Counted from the first letter of the stretch, positions 1 to 9,350 are shown. The stretch is DNA of 64,000 bases from Bacillota bacterium (GCA_017442735.1 JAFRZE010000002.1:29668-93667), one strand, 5' to 3'. Numbers and translations are program-made. Notes: a model not told the origin generated them from the letters alone.

Positions 1-3000
1 GACAAGGCGATCAGTCCGACCTGGGCTGCGCGCGGCGAAGGAGCGGAAGGACTCGGCTGGGTAGGTATCGATTACCGTGATCCCGGTGAAGTCAGTACGA
101 ACGAAGGCGCGCCGGGCCATTCCATGTCAGAATTGGCTACTACCTATTCGATCACCGAAAGTTCCTATAGCGCGAAGCTTCTGATCGCTATCGAGACCGG
201 CCCTTACGGGACGAAGATCCTGTACGATGAGAACCTGAATAAGGTCAGGACGAGCAGCGCGACACTGGCCGGCGGCATGAGCATGAGCTTCAACTACTTC
301 AATACCGAAGGCCGAGTCAAGTCCGAAGAAGGCATCGATGTGATCGAGAAGATGAACGAGTATGCCGGACGTGAAGGGACGATGACCCGAAAAGTGACCT
401 ATGGCGATGAAGTACGCGAAGAGAATATGGACTTCTACGTCAGTGATCCGCAGTATCAGTTCCGTGCCGGTACGACAGATTATTTCATCATCACCGTACA
501 GGATATTACGGAAATCATTGACATGAAGCTGCAGATCAAAGGCAGTGTGCCGACGGTCTGGAATATTTCCAATGTCACGGTCTATATGATCAACGCGGAC
601 GGTACCCGGTTCATCAACTCCAACGGTGAATACAGCTACCGGTATAAGAACGGACAGAACCCGACGCCGATCGCTCATTGGAACCGTGGCGAGCAGGGAA
701 TATCCAAGGATGTGGAACTGTTCCGGAATCTCCAGCAGAATTCGATCTCTGAAGTCAGTATCGTGTTTGAACACAATGAGATCTCGCTCGATCCGGCTAC
801 ATTCGACTGGAAATCCAAGGTCACTCGTGAGCCCGCGTCGAGCAACGACATTCTGAATCTTTATATCTATCCGGCGACGGGCGGTTCTTACGCCAAGCCG
901 AGTGATTATGAGCTGATGGCGGCTGTTCACTATACGGACAGCAATAACCTGCGAGAGATGCAGGTGTCCACCGGATTTATGAATCTGGGAGTGGATGAAA
1001 ACGGTAATCAGGTCTTCTACGCGCTCGGACTGAATGCGAACAATATGCAGGGACTTGGCGTCGTGGATGTGAAGTCGGATTCACTGACACCGCTCATCAC
1101 ACCGATGAATTACGGTATCATACAGAGAATTCGCGGCGGTGTTCTGATCGAGACCTACCGTCTCGGCGGCGTCGGCAATGCTGATTCTGGCGCCAGCATG
1201 AAGATCATTTCCAATGTAGAAAGTCAGTATTCACAAAGACTGCTGTTCCAGCTGTCGGATAGTATTCAGGCGCAGGAACTGCTCGCCGAGCAGAAGGATG
1301 TCGCTTTCGCGCTTTACTTCCGCACGATGGCGGGACAGGAACTTCGAAGCAAATATGTCTACCTGACCGACATGGGTTATGATTTGATCAGTCCCTCTCA
1401 GGTCATGGAAGTCGACTTTGATATCGGGGAGATCAGTGAGATCACGGGCATCAATGTCGTAGCGGTCGGTTCGATCGACGCGCCGATGACACAGGCTTAC
1501 CTGTGCAGTCAGAAGGATGACGGAACGATCGTGAAGGAATGGAGCATCCAGAATGGTACGACGCCCAGACAGACGCCTGCCAGGATCAATTTCCTCGGCG
1601 ACGTTGAAGTCCTTTCGATGATCATCGAGACGGCACCTGATGAAGCGTCCATGAGCAGCGGCACGAAGGATTCGATCCGCATGACGGTGGGATACTATGA
1701 CAAGCAGGGCGCCATGCAGACAAAGACCTATAATGATATCCGGCCTTATGTCAAAGCAGGCGACGGCTTCAGCGCCGAGGGTAAGGATGAGCTTGAACTG
1801 ATCATTCCGGGACTTGCGGAGACCAGATACGTGGAACTCGAGCCTTATCATTCCGGTTCCACCGGTTCCAGCGCGGATCTCAGCTTCTGGAAACCCTATA
1901 AGATCAGTGTACAAACCGGTCTGGACGGCCCATGGGTCACCCGTACGGTAGACAGACGGATCTTCCAGAACGATCCGCAGCGGATCTTCCTGGCGGATAT
2001 CGTCATGGTCGGTACCGTCAATCTGATCTCCCGCACGGGTACGAGTACACCGCAGGAGGTCGAGATCCATAACGGACAGGATGAAGCATATGTAGTGGAT
2101 TCCGGAACGATCGTTACGGTAAGGACCCGGATCACCGGTTCGTCTGAAGGACTGGATTATAAGCTGACGATGATCGATCCGAACACCGGCGCGGAAGAAC
2201 GCGCGATGCTCGGAGCCACGCATATGTACGACGAGAACTATCTGGAAGATATTTACGCGCTGGCACTGGCTTCCGTCAACTCTTCGCAGTCCTCTTCGAC
2301 AGAAAAGAAAAACGCGCAGAAAGTGCTGGATATCGTCGGCGCCATGCTGGATTCGGACGGAAGCTTCACCTATGATGACAACCTGCTGACCTTCACGCTT
2401 CCGCGCAACTACAGTGATATCAGACTGAAATATATCGTTAAGGTTATTTCCAAAGAGAATCCTGACGCGTTCTTCACGATCGAAATCACGGTACGCAGTG
2501 AAGAGGATCAGTTGGAAGAAGCGCTCGCAGCCTGGAACGGAGTCCGGGCGGTCGGCGAAGTATATGATCCGGCTTCCGGATCGACGCAGTCGGTTATGAA
2601 CGGAGGCGAGACAACGGTACTCATCGGTTCCGGTGAGAAGATCGTCGTGACACCGAGAGTCTCCGGACAGGAAGGGTATTCGGCAAGTATCGCCTCCTAT
2701 GATCCGGCCACGAAAGCGACCGGACGGGCCAGACTGGAAGAGACCCACGGATATTCTGAAAGTGAGATCGATTCCCTGATCGCTCAGGCGAATCAGATCA
2801 TGGTAGATTTCTCGTCGACAGACGAGGAACTGCAGGCGGCGGCCGCTGTCCTTTCCGCGATCGAACAGGTTCAGAAGAGCGGAAGCTTTACAACAGATGG
2901 CGGTATCATCTTTACCGCGCCGGCAAACTATACTGGAAGCAATCTCTACTACCTGATCACAGTCAATTCAGGATCGACGGGAGGAAAACTCTTTACGGTC

Positions 3001-3141
3001 GTGGTGACGGTCGAATCGGAAACCAATCCGCTTCCACAGGCAGAAGCCAACATGCAGAAAGCGATCGAAGCGGGAAACGCCTATCGGGCAAGTCTCCAGC
3101 AGAATAATAACTCCCAGGCGGAAGACAGTTCAGGAGGTTAG
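1..3141 (+). CDS. Large exported repeat protein, 5' end missing
   Basis: The reading frame is open from base 1, so the true start lies upstream; 1046 residues are visible. The sequence is rich in beta-prone, Thr/Ser/Gly-rich segments and has no membrane span in the visible part, as in large extracellular proteins. The last third holds two tandem, diverged copies of a domain of about 160 residues (roughly visible residues 674-837 and 846-1010). Each runs from a beta segment through a short helical stretch to a block ending in ITV or VTVES. A Gln/Asn/Ser-rich tail ends the protein. It lies 5 bp before a membrane-anchored protein and upstream of a VirD4-type ATPase, so it may be displayed or exported with them; that is inference. 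I do not recognise the family. The PLAT-like look of some middle segments is only an impression. Confidence 0.8.
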   Translation, partial: DKAISPTWAARGEGAEGLGWVGIDYRDPGEVSTNEGAPGHSMSELATTYSITESSYSAKLLIAIETGPYGTKILYDENLNKVRTSSATLAGGMSMSFNYFNTEGRVKSEEGIDVIEKMNEYAGREGTMTRKVTYGDEVREENMDFYVSDPQYQFRAGTTDYFIITVQDITEIIDMKLQIKGSVPTVWNISNVTVYMINADGTRFINSNGEYSYRYKNGQNPTPIAHWNRGEQGISKDVELFRNLQQNSISEVSIVFEHNEISLDPATFDWKSKVTREPASSNDILNLYIYPATGGSYAKPSDYELMAAVHYTDSNNLREMQVSTGFMNLGVDENGNQVFYALGLNANNMQGLGVVDVKSDSLTPLITPMNYGIIQRIRGGVLIETYRLGGVGNADSGASMKIISNVESQYSQRLLFQLSDSIQAQELLAEQKDVAFALYFRTMAGQELRSKYVYLTDMGYDLISPSQVMEVDFDIGEISEITGINVVAVGSIDAPMTQAYLCSQKDDGTIVKEWSIQNGTTPRQTPARINFLGDVEVLSMIIETAPDEASMSSGTKDSIRMTVGYYDKQGAMQTKTYNDIRPYVKAGDGFSAEGKDELELIIPGLAETRYVELEPYHSGSTGSSADLSFWKPYKISVQTGLDGPWVTRTVDRRIFQNDPQRIFLADIVMVGTVNLISRTGTSTPQEVEIHNGQDEAYVVDSGTIVTVRTRITGSSEGLDYKLTMIDPNTGAEERAMLGATHMYDENYLEDIYALALASVNSSQSSSTEKKNAQKVLDIVGAMLDSDGSFTYDDNLLTFTLPRNYSDIRLKYIVKVISKENPDAFFTIEITVRSEEDQLEEALAAWNGVRAVGEVYDPASGSTQSVMNGGETTVLIGSGEKIVVTPRVSGQEGYSASIASYDPATKATGRARLEETHGYSESEIDSLIAQANQIMVDFSSTDEELQAAAAVLSAIEQVQKSGSFTTDGGIIFTAPANYTGSNLYYLITVNSGSTGGKLFTVVVTVESETNPLPQAEANMQKAIEAGNAYRASLQQNNNSQAEDSSGG

Positions 3142-3146
3142 AACGG

Positions 3147-4241
3147 ATGGCAGAAAAAAAAGAAGAACTGACCTTTTCCGGTGAAGTGATCCTGGAAAAG
3201 GAAAGGAAACGGAAGATACTGATCTACGTCTGTATCGGTTTAGGGCTGTTGGCTGTCATCCTGACGATCCTTCTGGTCATCAAAGGCAATAATCGCGGTT
3301 CGTATCAGGGAGGAGAAGGAACGCTCTATCCCTATGGCTGGCAGGAAAAAGGCAACGGCACCGTCCGGCTTGTGATCGACCGGACGGCTGCCCCGAGCTA
3401 TGACTGGGTCACAGAAGGCTACGACGAGAACGCGGAAAACCATATGATTCAGGTGGAGACCCCGCAGCAAAGAGGAAAAAGCAGCTGTGAATTCATCTTT
3501 CATCCTCAGACAGAGGGAAGGGAAGCACTCACGCTGATCCTGACAGACGCGGAAGGTTTTTCCCGGCTGGGAGAACTGAATCTGGTGGTGGAAGTTATAC
3601 AAAGCGGGAATAAGCTGCTGGCAAGTATTGTCAGCCATGATCTTTCGGTTTATTTTGAACCTGTCCGCGGGGGAGAAAACACCGCCTATCCGTACGCCTT
3701 GACGATGGATCAGGATGGTTATCTGGTGCTGGTCGTCTGGGATCAGAACCTGGTCTATCCGGAATTCGTTTCGGATGAAGATCTTATGAAACAGCTGGAA
3801 GAAGAGGCGAAGAAGGCGGAGTCGGAAGTACTGACCGAAGAACAGGTGCAGGAACTGGAAAACGCGCCGGTCGATGAAAGCTATTCATCCGAGGCCTACT
3901 TTGACTGGAAAGGAAGATCCGATCAGGAAGAAGTACTTGAATATCTGGGTCTTCAGTATGGAGAGAAACAGGTAAAAGCTTATTTCCGGCCGGCAGCTGT
4001 CGGAGGAGCACAGATCCATCTGTGTTCAGCAGTCGGCGCCTGTGAGATCACGGCAGCCGTGAACGTCACCGGAAATAACGGAACACTTACCATTGAATCA
4101 CATGCCCTGCAAAGCTACTCCGCGCCGGAAGAGGAGCCGTCTGTGGCTGTGCAGGAAGAAGAAGGAGAGGAAGAAGCGGCTCAGGATGCTCCCGCCGGAA
4201 ACGGCAGACAGGAAAGTGCGGAGGGAAGTTCTGATGATTAA
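3147..4241 (+). CDS. Membrane-anchored protein of unknown function
   Basis: This is a 364-residue protein with a short, charged N-terminus, one membrane span at about residues 24-45, and a long remainder that should lie outside the cell. The outer part looks like two beta-rich domains separated by an acidic helical stretch near residues 210-245. The C-terminus is very rich in Glu. The start is supported by AGGAGG just upstream. Its stop overlaps the start of the VirD4-type ATPase gene by 8 bp, and it follows the large exported protein by 5 bp, so all three are very likely co-transcribed. It could be a cell-surface receptor or scaffold for the upstream protein. No known family was recognised. 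Confidence 0.8.
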   Translation: MAEKKEELTFSGEVILEKERKRKILIYVCIGLGLLAVILTILLVIKGNNRGSYQGGEGTLYPYGWQEKGNGTVRLVIDRTAAPSYDWVTEGYDENAENHMIQVETPQQRGKSSCEFIFHPQTEGREALTLILTDAEGFSRLGELNLVVEVIQSGNKLLASIVSHDLSVYFEPVRGGENTAYPYALTMDQDGYLVLVVWDQNLVYPEFVSDEDLMKQLEEEAKKAESEVLTEEQVQELENAPVDESYSSEAYFDWKGRSDQEEVLEYLGLQYGEKQVKAYFRPAAVGGAQIHLCSAVGACEITAAVNVTGNNGTLTIESHALQSYSAPEEEPSVAVQEEEGEEEAAQDAPAGNGRQESAEGSSDD

Positions 4242-6264
4242 GAAACTCTGGGAAGACATAACGGAAAGAATCCGGAATATGGATAAAAAATCCCTTATTC
4301 TGATCATTCTTTTGTTTTTGGTCGTATCCTTGTTTCTCGGCGCGCTGGTGAGATTCGTGGTCGAAAACCTGGGGGCAGCCGTATCCGGAGGCAAATGGGC
4401 TTTTCGTCCGAGACTCCTGATCGAGCCCGCCACCTGGATACTGGGACTTACGATCACCGTCGTCAGTGGCGTGATCTACGCGATCAGCGGCGGTTTCCGC
4501 AACGGTGCCAAGCTCGGCCGGAAAATGCTGGGCGGCAAGGCGGACAGCAATGTCGTCGAGAGCCCTCTGGAAAACAGCCGTTTCCTGACCGATCAGGAAC
4601 GGGACAAGTATTTCCCGCCCTTTACGTATGAGACACTGCCACAGGCAAAGAATGACGGAGTTCCGGTACGTGCCGTGCTGGATAAAAAGGGAAAACTCGT
4701 AGGCAATTTCAAGCCGGGCGTGCACGCGCTGGTCATCGGCGCGACCGGTTCCGGTAAAACAACGACCTTCATCAACCCGATGATCCAGATCCTCGGCGCG
4801 ACCAACTGCGGCAGCAGTATGATCATGACCGACCCGAAAGGCGAGCTTTTTGACCTTCATTCGGGTTTTCTGAAGAGCCGGGGCTATAAGGTCATGGTGC
4901 TGGATCTTCGTGATACCTATTCATCTTCCCGCTGGAACCCGCTGGAACCCATCTGGGATGCCTATCAGGCCTACCTGGACGCTGGCAACAATATCATCGC
5001 GCATATCGACTCGATGTCCAAGTATCCGGATCTTCGCCGAATGAACGGAGAGGCGGAGGAAGGCGAAAACTGGGTCGAATGGGAAGGCAAGGCTTATACG
5101 GATATGGGTCACTGCCGGGATGACATCTCCGTCGCCCAGCAGAAGATCTACGATGAAATGTATGAGAATCTGTCCGACCTGATCGGCGGTCTGATCCCCG
5201 TTCAGAATGAAAAGGATCCCCTCTGGGAAAAAGGCGCCAGGAGTATCGTTATGGCTACGGCCCTGGCGATGCTGGAAGACTCCGCGAATCCTGATCTGGG
5301 GATGACGAAAGAAAAGTTCAATCTGTTCAATATCAATAAGGCGCTTGGAACCAGTGAGGATAATTATAAGATCCTGAAGGATTATTTCGAAGGAAGAAGC
5401 AAGCTGTCTCAGGCGTACCAGCTGTCCCGTCAGGTCATGACTGCGCCGGATACGACGCTCGGATCCTACATGTCGATCACCTTTGATAAGATGAACCTTT
5501 TCAATGACCGCGGCCTCTGCGGTCTGACGAGTGCGACAGATATCCATGTGGATGAATTTACTACCGGCCCCTGCGCGCTCTTCCTGAAGATCCCGGATGA
5601 AAAAGATACAAGGCACGCGCTGGCATCTCTGTTTATCCTGAGCACTTATAAAGCGCTGATCAAGATCGCGACAGGGCTCCCCGGCCAGACGCTTCCCAGA
5701 AATGTCTATTTCATCATGGATGAGTTTGGTAATATGCCGAAGATCGATAAATTCGGCCAGATGATCACCGTCGGCCGTTCACGTAAGATCTGGTTCAGCA
5801 TGGTCGTCCAGTCCTTCGTACAGCTGACGAATGTGTACGGCAAGGAAGTAGCGGATATCGTCATTGGCAACTGCGGCGTCAAGATGTTTATCGGTTCGAA
5901 CGATACAGATACCTGTAAGATGTTCTCGGAAATGTGCGGCAACATGACAGTCCGCACGACTTCGACTTCCAGTTCGCTGGGATCGAAGGCCGGCGATATC
6001 AACGTGTCGACGAATACACAGGTACGTCCCCTGATCTATCCCAGTGAGCTGCAGCGGCTGAATAACCAGGAGAGTACCGGAAACAGTATCATCGTATCCT
6101 TCAACTCGTTCCCGCTGAAGACGAAGTACACGCCGTCCTATAAATGTCCTTACTACAAATTCGGCCCGATGGATCTGACAGAGATCCGCAGCCATATGTT
6201 CCGGGCGGATGAAGTATTCTATGATCTTCGTGAACGTAACGAAAAGATCCTTGGTGCGTCCTAA
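4234..6264 (+). CDS. VirD4/TraG-family coupling ATPase
   Basis: This 676-residue protein belongs to the type IV coupling ATPases, which use ATP to bring DNA or protein substrates to a secretion channel. Two membrane spans are visible at about residues 20-42 and 64-85. They are followed by a Walker A motif GATGSGKT at 169-176, the TDPKGEL motif near 199 and a Walker B motif VYFIMDEFG near 491-499. This is the VirD4 layout. I chose ATG 4234 because AGGGAAG lies just upstream; the longer in-frame start at 4093 would add 47 basic, unlikely residues inside the previous gene. No relaxase, VirB4 or VirB6 is visible nearby, so a conjugative role is not shown. Protein export or an envelope role together with the two upstream surface proteins is an alternative. 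Confidence 0.93.
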   Translation: MIKKLWEDITERIRNMDKKSLILIILLFLVVSLFLGALVRFVVENLGAAVSGGKWAFRPRLLIEPATWILGLTITVVSGVIYAISGGFRNGAKLGRKMLGGKADSNVVESPLENSRFLTDQERDKYFPPFTYETLPQAKNDGVPVRAVLDKKGKLVGNFKPGVHALVIGATGSGKTTTFINPMIQILGATNCGSSMIMTDPKGELFDLHSGFLKSRGYKVMVLDLRDTYSSSRWNPLEPIWDAYQAYLDAGNNIIAHIDSMSKYPDLRRMNGEAEEGENWVEWEGKAYTDMGHCRDDISVAQQKIYDEMYENLSDLIGGLIPVQNEKDPLWEKGARSIVMATALAMLEDSANPDLGMTKEKFNLFNINKALGTSEDNYKILKDYFEGRSKLSQAYQLSRQVMTAPDTTLGSYMSITFDKMNLFNDRGLCGLTSATDIHVDEFTTGPCALFLKIPDEKDTRHALASLFILSTYKALIKIATGLPGQTLPRNVYFIMDEFGNMPKIDKFGQMITVGRSRKIWFSMVVQSFVQLTNVYGKEVADIVIGNCGVKMFIGSNDTDTCKMFSEMCGNMTVRTTSTSSSLGSKAGDINVSTNTQVRPLIYPSELQRLNNQESTGNSIIVSFNSFPLKTKYTPSYKCPYYKFGPMDLTEIRSHMFRADEVFYDLRERNEKILGAS

Positions 6265-6279
6265 AAGAAAGGAGACCTG

Positions 6280-6954
6280 ATGACGGAGTTTAAACGCGAG
6301 ATCAGGAAAGTCTTTCTGGGCAGAACGATCCGTCTGGAAGACGGGAGACTTTCCCCGATCGGCCCGGATGATCTGGCGATCCCCAGCGGTGTAGCGGATG
6401 GAGCGCTCGGAATCAGGATCCTGGGTGTAGGACATAAAAATCAGCTTCTGGAGACCTCACTGAATGAGGAAATGACCATAGAAGCGGTTCGTGAGGCGAT
6501 GAAAGACATTGGACGCGGCGTCCTTTTCCGGGAGCAGCCGGAGATCGTCGCGTGTCTGATCCGATATGTCCTTACCAAACCGGCTATGCTGACTTTTACT
6601 TTTCGCGAGGGAGAACCGGTTTTGACCGCTTGGGCAGGAAGAGGCTTCAGCGGTCCTATAGCAAGAAGCAGAGCGCTGAAAGCCCTGAAAAAGAAACTGC
6701 CGGATACGGTCACCTTCTCTGAGAAAACCGCACCGGAAGAAGTGAAGGAAGAAAAACCTCAGAAAGAGAAGAAAAAACGTCTGAGCGCAGCAGAAAAGAA
6801 AGCGCTGAGAGAAGAGCAGAGAAAAGAAGCGCTCAAAGCCCGGAAAGAAAGGGAAGAGCTGGCTGCGCAGCGGATCGCGGAGATGGAAGCTTTTGAAACT
6901 GAATTCAGAAAAAGCACCGGGAAAAAAGAACCGGAGAGGGAGGATAAAGAATAA
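6280..6954 (+). CDS. Unknown protein with Lys/Glu-rich helical tail
   Basis: This is a 224-residue cytoplasmic-looking protein with no signal peptide or membrane span. Residues 1 to about 145 form a mixed alpha/beta globular part. The remainder is extremely rich in Lys, Glu, Arg and Ala and should form a long charged helix or coiled coil. AAAGGAG lies a few bases before the ATG. It sits 15 bp after the VirD4-type ATPase gene and 2 bp before a STAS gene, so it belongs to the same operon. A soluble partner of the ATPase is plausible. No family was recognised. Confidence 0.75.
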   Translation: MTEFKREIRKVFLGRTIRLEDGRLSPIGPDDLAIPSGVADGALGIRILGVGHKNQLLETSLNEEMTIEAVREAMKDIGRGVLFREQPEIVACLIRYVLTKPAMLTFTFREGEPVLTAWAGRGFSGPIARSRALKALKKKLPDTVTFSEKTAPEEVKEEKPQKEKKKRLSAAEKKALREEQRKEALKARKEREELAAQRIAEMEAFETEFRKSTGKKEPEREDKE

Positions 6955-6956
6955 GC

Positions 6957-7256
6957 ATGGATATGAATCTCATCAAACACGGGACAGAAGGTGAACTTCA
7001 CCTGATCGGATATATTGATGCGACAAATTCACAGGAAGTCGAAAATATCCTGGTCTCTTTGGTCCCACAGTTCGATACGCTCGTTTTAGACATGGGCAAA
7101 CTGGAATACGTATCCAGCGCCGGTCTTCGTGCCTTCCGCCATGTATATATGGATATGCGTCAGAAACATGGCGTTCTGATCGCGAGAAATGTCAGTAAAG
7201 CCGTAATGGAAGTTTTCGAGATCACCGGATTTACCAGACTCTTCAAGTTTGAGTGA
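6957..7256 (+). CDS. STAS-domain anti-sigma factor antagonist-like protein
   Basis: This 99-residue protein is a single STAS domain, the fold of SpoIIAA and RsbV. Such proteins bind a partner kinase or sensor and are switched by phosphorylation of a conserved serine. The signature region LEYVSSAGLR at residues 49-58 holds the expected phosphoacceptor position (Ser53/Ser54). The start lies 2 bp after the upstream stop. No partner kinase gene is adjacent. A PP2C-type phosphatase of the kind that dephosphorylates STAS proteins is encoded at 28015-30174, so a link between the two is possible but is only inferred. Its place in the VirD4 operon suggests that the operon's activity is controlled by partner switching. 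Confidence 0.88.
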   Translation: MDMNLIKHGTEGELHLIGYIDATNSQEVENILVSLVPQFDTLVLDMGKLEYVSSAGLRAFRHVYMDMRQKHGVLIARNVSKAVMEVFEITGFTRLFKFE

Positions 7257-7272
7257 TTTTCAGGAGAGAAAA

Positions 7273-7944
7273 ATGACTTTGACAGCGAATCAGAAAAAGT
7301 GGAAGAAATATATTGAAGAAAAGCTGAAAAAGGCTCGGATGGGCAAAATCATGAGGAGAAATTCCGAGCTTCTGGCCCTGATGATCGCCGCGACGATCAA
7401 GATGTATACCGATGTGGATTTCAGCCTTTCCAATATGGCCGAGTCTATGAAGGATATCATGGATGATCCGGTATTTAAGCGCCTGGCCAGCGATCCGAGG
7501 GCGGTAGCGGAATACCTGCAAAGCCCCGGGACCGTGATCAAGGCTTCCCAGCATATGAAGCATCGGTTCCTGGAAAGCATAGAACAGTCTGAACACTTTA
7601 TGCAGGGTTGGCAGGAAGAAGATGACCACCTGAAATATGAAGCGCCTCAGTATGTTGATCTGGATGACGGAACCAAGCTGAAGATGGATACTTCGAAAGA
7701 GCTCGGAGAGGACTGGGTCAATGTTTCCAGGGAGAAGGAAGAAAAACCGGTGGAGGAAAAGAAGGACACACCGGAGCAGGAGCCTTTGAAGAAGGAGACG
7801 CCGAAGGAAGAGAAACCGGAAAAAGAGACGCCGAAGAAAAAAGAAGAAACTCCGGAAAAGGAAACGGAAGAAGAGACTGAACCGGAGAAAGAAGAGGATG
7901 TGGAGAAAGAGCTCGAAAAGAATGACTGGGTGATCTCTTTCTAA
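7273..7944 (+). CDS. Unknown protein with Lys/Glu/Pro-rich tail
   Basis: This 223-residue protein starts at ATG 7273, preceded by CAGGAGAG; a TTG eight codons earlier overlaps the STAS gene and is less likely. Residues 1 to about 110 are predicted helical and globular. The C-terminal third is a low-complexity repeat of Lys, Glu, Pro and Thr. Two short matching motifs, DWVNVS near residue 148 and DWVISF at the very C-terminus, bracket the tail, which looks like linear binding motifs on a flexible linker. It is the last gene of the VirD4 operon, and its stop overlaps the stop of the convergent fucosidase gene by 3 bp. No family was recognised. Confidence 0.75.
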   Translation: MTLTANQKKWKKYIEEKLKKARMGKIMRRNSELLALMIAATIKMYTDVDFSLSNMAESMKDIMDDPVFKRLASDPRAVAEYLQSPGTVIKASQHMKHRFLESIEQSEHFMQGWQEEDDHLKYEAPQYVDLDDGTKLKMDTSKELGEDWVNVSREKEEKPVEEKKDTPEQEPLKKETPKEEKPEKETPKKKEETPEKETEEETEPEKEEDVEKELEKNDWVISF

Positions 7945-9236
7945 TACGCGATCTGCGGATATTTTCCGAAAGGACGATAGGAGCGGAAGGGTTCCTCAAA
8001 AGATACCTTATAAAGCGCTACACCCACAGCGCCTTCGGGGCGCCTTAGATCCATGAGATGGATCCGGCCGTCCGGAAGATTGATAAAGGGGATACTCCGC
8101 CCCGTAGACAGTTCGACCACAGAAGAGGCAGGTATATCGAAACCGGCAAGGAACATATCGCCGTTCGGCGGTGTGATCCAGTTCCAGAGATATACCGCCT
8201 TTTTATTTTGCGCGCAGGTCATACCGGTAATGCCGTTGCCACCTCTGAACCAGGAAGAGCCAAGCGGGTTTTTGAGCAGCGGTCCATAGACAGCTTCCCC
8301 GTTTGCTCTCAGCCACTCGCCGACTTGCCGAAGAGGTTCTATGGCATCCTTGGGAACAGAGCCGTCCGGCGCGGGGCCGATATTCAGAAGCAGATTGCCT
8401 CCGTTACGGCTGCAGGTACAGAGCATCCGAAGGATCCGCGGCGCGTTATACGCGTAGGCACGCGCCTGTGCTTCGTCCAGATAACCCCAGGAGATATCAT
8501 TGAAGGTCATGCAGGCCTCCCAGTCGCGTTCGGAAGGACGGATCTGTCCTTCGGGGGTCCCGAAATCCTCGGGAAGACGACTCCGGTCATTGATGATGAT
8601 ATTTGGCTGTAAGGCACGCATTCGCTGATTGCGGGCAAGGGAATCCCATTCTTCCGCGGTGGTCATGGGATCCGGAACGTCATACCAGAGAATATCGATT
8701 TTTCCGTACTGTGTCAAAAGCTCGGTATTGAGAGCCTCGATATAGTCAAGAAAGCGTCGGCGGGCAGACAGATCCGAAGCGGCTCGGGCTCCGTCCGGAT
8801 GATGCCAGTCCATAAGGGAACTGTAGAAGCCGATCTTCAGATCCTGCTCGCGGCAGGCGTCAACGAATTCCCGCACGATATCCCGATGCGGGCCATAGTT
8901 GACACTGTTGTAGGGGTTGGCTTTCGAATCCCAGAGAGAGAAGCCTTCATGATGTCTTGTTGTTAAAACCATGTATTTCATACCGGCGTCTTTCGCCAGT
9001 TTGGCCCATTCACGGCAGCAGCCTTCTTTAGGGCGGAAAGATCCGGCTGTTTTCTCATAGTCGGGAATATCGATCCCTTCCATGGACATGACCCATTCGT
9101 GCCGGCCTATGACAGAATAGAGGCCATAGTGGATAAACATGCCGAATCGGGCTTTTCTCCACCAGTCCATTCTCCGGTCACGACTTTCAGCGATCATCTG
9201 TTCATACTGCATAGCGTTGAGACTCGAATCCGTCAT
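7941..9236 (-). CDS. GH29 alpha-L-fucosidase
   Basis: This 431-residue enzyme of glycoside hydrolase family 29 removes terminal L-fucose from glycans. The N-terminal part shows the family's WWRKARFGMFIHYGLYS segment and the TTRHHEGFSLWDS motif. The nucleophile region is DILWYD in the middle of the barrel, followed by NGGNLLLNIGPAPDG at the end of the catalytic domain. The last ~90 residues probably form the small beta domain. There is no signal peptide, so it should act inside the cell on imported oligosaccharides. The start at 9236 is set by GGAGGAATACAAA; the open frame continues upstream without family similarity. It is divergent from two sugar ABC permease genes, which could supply its substrate. 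Confidence 0.93.
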   Translation of the reverse strand: MTDSSLNAMQYEQMIAESRDRRMDWWRKARFGMFIHYGLYSVIGRHEWVMSMEGIDIPDYEKTAGSFRPKEGCCREWAKLAKDAGMKYMVLTTRHHEGFSLWDSKANPYNSVNYGPHRDIVREFVDACREQDLKIGFYSSLMDWHHPDGARAASDLSARRRFLDYIEALNTELLTQYGKIDILWYDVPDPMTTAEEWDSLARNQRMRALQPNIIINDRSRLPEDFGTPEGQIRPSERDWEACMTFNDISWGYLDEAQARAYAYNAPRILRMLCTCSRNGGNLLLNIGPAPDGSVPKDAIEPLRQVGEWLRANGEAVYGPLLKNPLGSSWFRGGNGITGMTCAQNKKAVYLWNWITPPNGDMFLAGFDIPASSVVELSTGRSIPFINLPDGRIHLMDLRRPEGAVGVALYKVSFEEPFRSYRPFGKYPQIAY

Positions 9237-9266
9237 TTTGTATTCCTCCGTTCGATCGATGTGAGT

Positions 9267-9296
9267 ATTATACCATATTATGATAATCCTGCTCAA
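9267..9296 (-). promoter_or_regulatory. Promoter of the fucosidase gene
   Basis: On the minus strand TTGAGC (9296-9291) and TATAAT (9272-9267) are separated by 18 bp, with a TG one base before the -10 (extended -10). It fires leftward into the GH29 gene. Confidence 0.7.
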
Positions 9297-9321
9297 AAAA
9301 CAGAAAAACTTTTGTTCAATG

Positions 9322-9350
9322 TTGACAAGAAGGGGTTCGTGACTTATAAT
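9322..9350 (+). promoter_or_regulatory. Consensus promoter of the sugar permease operon
   Basis: A perfect TTGACA (9322-9327) and a perfect TATAAT (9345-9350) are separated by 17 bp. Transcription should start near 9357, which leaves a leader of about 130 bases before the permease ATG. Confidence 0.88.

Noticed and set aside
1231..2748. A 505-codon frame on the minus strand inside the large surface protein gene
   Set aside because: Same shadow effect; no start site, no recognisable domain, composition rich in Arg, Asp and His as in antisense frames.
4093..4233. Longer N-terminus for the VirD4-type ATPase
   Set aside because: The extra 47 residues lie inside the upstream gene, are highly basic and lack a ribosome-binding site; ATG 4234 has one.
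1..7944. Full integrative conjugative element
   Set aside because: Only a VirD4-type ATPase is visible; no relaxase, integrase, VirB4 or attachment site was found in the window.
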